Source: Streptomyces sp. NBC_00250 (GTDB lineage Bacteria > Actinomycetota > Actinomycetes > Streptomycetales > Streptomycetaceae). From it: a stretch of 64,000 bases of DNA. The notes under the pieces were generated by a model. It did no database searches. It had not been told where the DNA came from and saw nothing but the letters and a program-made list of their open reading frames with translations. Below are positions 59,466-64,000 of the stretch, piece by piece. Position 1 is the first letter of the stretch. Each line of letters starts with the position of its first letter. The stretch is taken from contig NZ_CP108088.1 of the NCBI RefSeq assembly GCF_036192275.1, positions 5,767,501-5,831,500 on the forward strand, read 5' to 3'. The translations under genes were made by a program, and so were the position numbers.

Positions 59466-60539
59466 GTGACCGACGCTATTCGAGGAGAGGCGCGGGGGTC
59501 CGCGCCCGTGCCGTTGTCCGTACTGGACCTGGTGACCGTCGGCAGCGGCAGGACCGCGACCCAGGCGCTCGCCACCAGCGTCGAGCTGAGCAGGCTCGCC
59601 GAGCGGCGCGGCTTCCACCGGCACTGGGTGGCCGAGCACCACTCCATGCCCGGTGTCGCCTCCTCGTCCCCGGCCGTGATCCTCGCGCACCTCGCCGCCC
59701 ACACCCGGCGCATCCGCCTCGGCTCGGGCGGCGTCATGCTGCCCAACCACGCGCCGCTCGTCGTCGCCGAGCAGTTCGGCACCCTGGAGGCCTTCGCCCC
59801 GGGCCGGATCGACCTCGGCCTCGGGCGCGCGCCCGGCACCGACGGGGCCACGGCGGCCGCCCTGCGGCGCGGCAACACCCTGAACGAGGGCGCGGACGAC
59901 TTCCCGGAGCAGCTCGCCGAGCTGACCCGGTTCCTGGACGACGACTTCCCGGACGGCCACCCGTACGCCCGGATCCACGCCGTGCCCGGCCCGGTGCAGG
60001 GCCCGAAGGGCCGCCCGCCGGTCTGGCTGCTCGGCTCCTCCGGCTTCAGCGCCCGGCTCGCCGGTCTGCTCGGGCTGCCCTTCGCCTTCGCCCACCACTT
60101 CTCGGCCAGGAACACGATCCCGGCGCTCGACCTCTACCGGGAGTCCTTCCGGCCCTCCGCGGTCCTCGACGCGCCGTACGCGATGATCGGCGTCTCGGCG
60201 TTCGCCGCCGACGAGGCGGCGCAGGCCCGCCGTCAGGTCCTCGCCGGAGCCCTGGCGATGCTGCGGCTGCGCACCGGCCGGCCGGGTCTCGTGCCGACGC
60301 CGGAGGAGGCGGAGGCGTACGGATTCGGCCCCGCCGAGAAGGAGTTCGTGAACGACTGGCTGGCGAACATCGTGTACGGCACCCCGGACGAGGTCCGCAC
60401 CGGCCTGGACGACCTCCGGAAGCGGACGGGCGCCGACGAACTGATGATCACGGCCAACGGGCACGGCGGGGAGGAGCGGGTGCGGAGCTACGAGCTCATC
60501 GCGGACGCGTACGAACTCCCGGTGCTGCCGGAGGAGTAG
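59466..60539 (+). CDS. LLM-class (luciferase-like) flavin-dependent monooxygenase
   Basis: 357 residues from GTG 59466 with GGAGGG seven bases upstream. Luciferase-like TIM barrel: PLSVLDLVTVGSGRTATQAL, HRHWVAEHHSMPGVASSSP, RIRLGSGGVMLPNHAPL, GRIDLGLGRAPGTD. It belongs to the LLM group of the MsnO8 kind, which uses reduced FMN. Substrate unknown. Preceded by the spaced direct repeats. Confidence 0.9.
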   Translation: MTDAIRGEARGSAPVPLSVLDLVTVGSGRTATQALATSVELSRLAERRGFHRHWVAEHHSMPGVASSSPAVILAHLAAHTRRIRLGSGGVMLPNHAPLVVAEQFGTLEAFAPGRIDLGLGRAPGTDGATAAALRRGNTLNEGADDFPEQLAELTRFLDDDFPDGHPYARIHAVPGPVQGPKGRPPVWLLGSSGFSARLAGLLGLPFAFAHHFSARNTIPALDLYRESFRPSAVLDAPYAMIGVSAFAADEAAQARRQVLAGALAMLRLRTGRPGLVPTPEEAEAYGFGPAEKEFVNDWLANIVYGTPDEVRTGLDDLRKRTGADELMITANGHGGEERVRSYELIADAYELPVLPEE

Positions 60540-60877
60540 GGCGCGAAGGGGGGCTTCGAGGCGCCGGCGGGGGTGGCGGCGAACCGGGGTGCCGCGTTCC
60601 GGGCCGGGGGCGGCCGGGTAAAAACCCTGGTCTCCGCGACCGGTTGGTTCCTGCACGGATCCGGCTCGGACCAACCGTAAGTGAACCTTAAACCGCTCGT
60701 CACCGATGGTGGCGGGCGGTTCCGTTTTGTGCTGCGGGGCGCTGACGAGGCCTTTCTCCCTCGAATTGGTCTAGTCCTCAATCTGGTTCAGACCATTGAC
60801 GCACTGTTCACGCGCCGGTTATCACTGCTCCAGCTCCTGTACGGCACTACCCCCGCACTCCCCGATGGAGGCCGCAC
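60540..60877 (+). promoter_or_regulatory. Chitinase promoter region with two DasR-type direct repeats
   Basis: TTGGTCTAGTCC (60766-60777) and CTGGTTCAGACC (60783-60794) are two DasR-like elements spaced 17 bases, the arrangement of paired 12-bp repeats known in Streptomyces chitinase promoters, about 85 bases before the GTG start. Upstream, an inverted repeat GGTTGGTTCC (60642-60651) / GGACCAACC (60668-60676) may be the terminator of the LLM gene or another site. Confidence 0.75.
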
Positions 60878-62578
<1,701 letters not shown>

Positions 62579-62666
62579 GTCCCCGACCGGCCCAGTCCCC
62601 CTGAGCGGCCGAACCCCTCATGAACCGCTGCCCCCGCCCGGAATGTCCCTCCGGCCGGGGGCAGTT

Positions 62667-62799
62667 CCATGCCCTCGTACGGCGGGTGCGGTCCCATGCC
62701 CTCGTACGGCGGGTGCGGTCCCATGCCCTCGTACGGCGGGTGCGGTTCCATGCCTTCGTCGGGCGGTGCGGTCCCAAGCCTTCGCGCGGCGGGTGCGCG
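62667..62799. repeat. 27-bp tandem repeats between convergent genes
   Basis: Three near-perfect 27-bp units (62667-62693, 62694-62720, 62721-62747; core CCATGCCCTCGTACGGCG), then two decayed copies up to the stop of the GGDEF-EAL gene. Minus-strand reading gives GPHPPYEGM nonapeptides, but beyond that gene's stop codon, so they may be a former C-terminal tail. Confidence 0.85.
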
Positions 62800-62803
62800 G
62801 GCC

Positions 62804-64000
62804 TCAGACCGGCAGCGGTTCCGTGCCGATCAGCTCCGCGATACGGTCCGGGGTCACCGCCCGCGAGTACAGCCAGCCCTGCCCGGTGTCGCAGCCGATC
62901 CTGCGCAGCCGGCTCGCCTGACCCGAGGTCTCGACGCACTCGGCGGTGACCGTCAGCCCCAGCCGGTGCGCCAGCTGCACCAGCGCCTCGACGATGAGCT
63001 CGTCCGCCGGGTTGGCGTGCTCCTCGTCCTGGAAGCCGCGGACGAAGGAGCCGTCCAGCTTCAGTACGGAGACCGGCAGCCGGCTGAGGTAGGCCAGGTT
63101 CGAGTAGCCGGTGCCGAAGTCGTCGATCGCGATCCGCACGCCCATGTCGCTCAGCGCCTGGAGCGCCTGGAGCGGCCGCCCGGCCGAGCCCATCACGGCG
63201 GACTCGGTGAGCTCCAGCTGGAGCAGGTGCGGGGCCAGGCCCGTCTCCGCGAGGATGCCGGCGACATCGGCGACCAGGTCGGAGTCCCAGACCTGCCGGA
63301 CCGCCACGTTGACGCTCACGAAGAGCGGGCGCTCGCGCGGATGGTCCTTCTGCCACTGCCGGGCCTGCCGGCAGGCCGTGCGGAGCACCCAGCGGCCCAG
63401 CTCCACGATGGAGCCGTCCTCCTCGGCGATCCCGATGAACCGATTCGGCGCGAGCTGGCCGAACTGCGGGTGGTTCCAGCGCACCAGCGCCTCCACCCCG
63501 CGCACCGCCCCGTCCGTCAGATCCACGAGCGGCTGGTACTCCAGGGCGAACTCCCCGCGCTCCACGGCCGGGCGCAGGGTGGAGGAGAGCGCCTGCCGGG
63601 TCATCCGGTGCGCGTTGCGCTCCGGGTCGAAGAGGGTCCAGCGGGCCTTGCCGTCCGCCTTCGCCCAGTACAGCGTGGTGTCCGCGTCCTGCATGAGGGC
63701 GGTCGCCGTCGTCCCGCATCCGGAGCGCTCGACCACGCCGATCGAGGCGGAGACCGAGAGCCGCTGACCGCCCAGGTCGAAGGGCTGCTGGAGCGCGCAC
63801 AGCACCGAGCGGGCCAGATCGGCGAGTTGCTCCGTACCGGTGGAGTCCTCGACCAGGATCGCGAACTCGTCCCCGCCGAGCCGCGCCACGAGGTGGCCGC
63901 CGCTGCGGGTGTAGCCGTCGCTGTCCGCACACTCCGTCAGCCGGGCGGCCACGGCGGCGAGAAGCCGGTCGCCGACACGGTGGCCGAGGGTGTCGTTGAC
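62804..64000 (-). CDS. GGDEF-EAL cyclic-di-GMP protein (partial, N-terminus off window)
   Basis: 399 codons visible; the start lies beyond 64000. The right-edge reading VNDTLGHRVGDRLLAAVAAR is the typical start of a GGDEF core, followed by RLGGDEFAIL (intact GGDEF) and ASIGVV. The EAL domain has LEYQPLVDL, GVEALVRWNHP, LELTESAVM, AIDDFGTGYSNLAYL and KLDGSFV, with the catalytic acids present. It makes or breaks cyclic di-GMP, which controls development in streptomycetes. It converges on the chitinase gene; a repeat tract lies between. Confidence 0.93.
   Translation of the reverse strand, partial: VNDTLGHRVGDRLLAAVAARLTECADSDGYTRSGGHLVARLGGDEFAILVEDSTGTEQLADLARSVLCALQQPFDLGGQRLSVSASIGVVERSGCGTTATALMQDADTTLYWAKADGKARWTLFDPERNAHRMTRQALSSTLRPAVERGEFALEYQPLVDLTDGAVRGVEALVRWNHPQFGQLAPNRFIGIAEEDGSIVELGRWVLRTACRQARQWQKDHPRERPLFVSVNVAVRQVWDSDLVADVAGILAETGLAPHLLQLELTESAVMGSAGRPLQALQALSDMGVRIAIDDFGTGYSNLAYLSRLPVSVLKLDGSFVRGFQDEEHANPADELIVEALVQLAHRLGLTVTAECVETSGQASRLRRIGCDTGQGWLYSRAVTPDRIAELIGTEPLPV

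Noticed and set aside
62667..62799. CRISPR-like repeat array
   Set aside because: Units are directly contiguous with no spacers, and no cas gene is near.

Overview
The window reads as a chromosomal segment of a Streptomyces or a very close relative. Third codon positions are strongly GC-rich, 4-nt ATGA/GTGA overlaps are frequent, and the content is typical of the genus: class E and class F sortases with an LAxTG surface protein, an AA10 chitin monooxygenase and a GH18 chitinase preceded by DasR-type operators, a YidC paralogue next to a small membrane protein, an NarL-type two-component pair, and two identical tRNA-Lys(CTT) genes.

Layout. 1-5.2 kb is a housekeeping flank: a penicillin-binding protein running off the left edge, a two-permease ABC-2 exporter with its ATPase, a DUF445 membrane protein and a small hypothetical. 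5.2-8.1 kb is a scrappy junction: a helix-turn-helix protein typical of mobile regions, an aspartate/glutamate racemase, an IS110-family transposase remnant and a hypothetical gene whose 3' end looks damaged. 8.2-27.4 kb is a dense defence-type locus. A minus-strand three-gene operon (XRE-GHKL ATPase plus two unknowns) diverges from a plus-strand operon (small basic protein, 1598-residue sacsin-like ATPase/SF2 helicase fusion, UvrD-like helicase, DrmA-like helicase, DrmB-like DUF1998 protein). It is followed by a convergent C5-cytosine methyltransferase and a Vsr endonuclease. DrmA and DrmB are the DISARM core, but no DrmC (phospholipase D) or classical DrmD/DrmE is present, so the locus looks like a composite DISARM-related system and is the best candidate in the window for something undescribed.

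27.4-38.6 kb returns to chromosomal genes: a SEC-C protein, a class E sortase broken by a one-base frameshift in a C7 run, an MFS exporter with a large Ser/Gly/Glu microsatellite insert beside its HxlR regulator, a DUF6412-like protein and YidC paralogue, a fumarylacetoacetate hydrolase-family protein, a Gfo/Idh oxidoreductase divergent from a ROK regulator, an LAxTG surface protein and a GntR/UTRA regulator. 38.7-46.2 kb is a phosphonate (probably 2-aminoethylphosphonate) uptake and catabolism operon followed by a secreted phosphatase-family protein, with shared sites upstream of both units. 46.3-58.2 kb holds a HAD phosphatase, a class F sortase pair, cell-wall and SPFH proteins, the AA10 monooxygenase, an acyl-CoA ligase and a histidine kinase/response regulator pair, bracketed from 49.2 kb by the two tRNA-Lys genes. 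58.3-64 kb has an IclR regulator, a luciferase-like monooxygenase, the chitinase and a GGDEF-EAL protein running off the right edge.

Short GC-rich hairpin repeats sit in-frame inside three unrelated genes (ABC ATPase, ABC permease, acyl-CoA ligase), and several genes carry tandem-repeat tracts. Family assignments come from motifs read by eye; no database search was possible.
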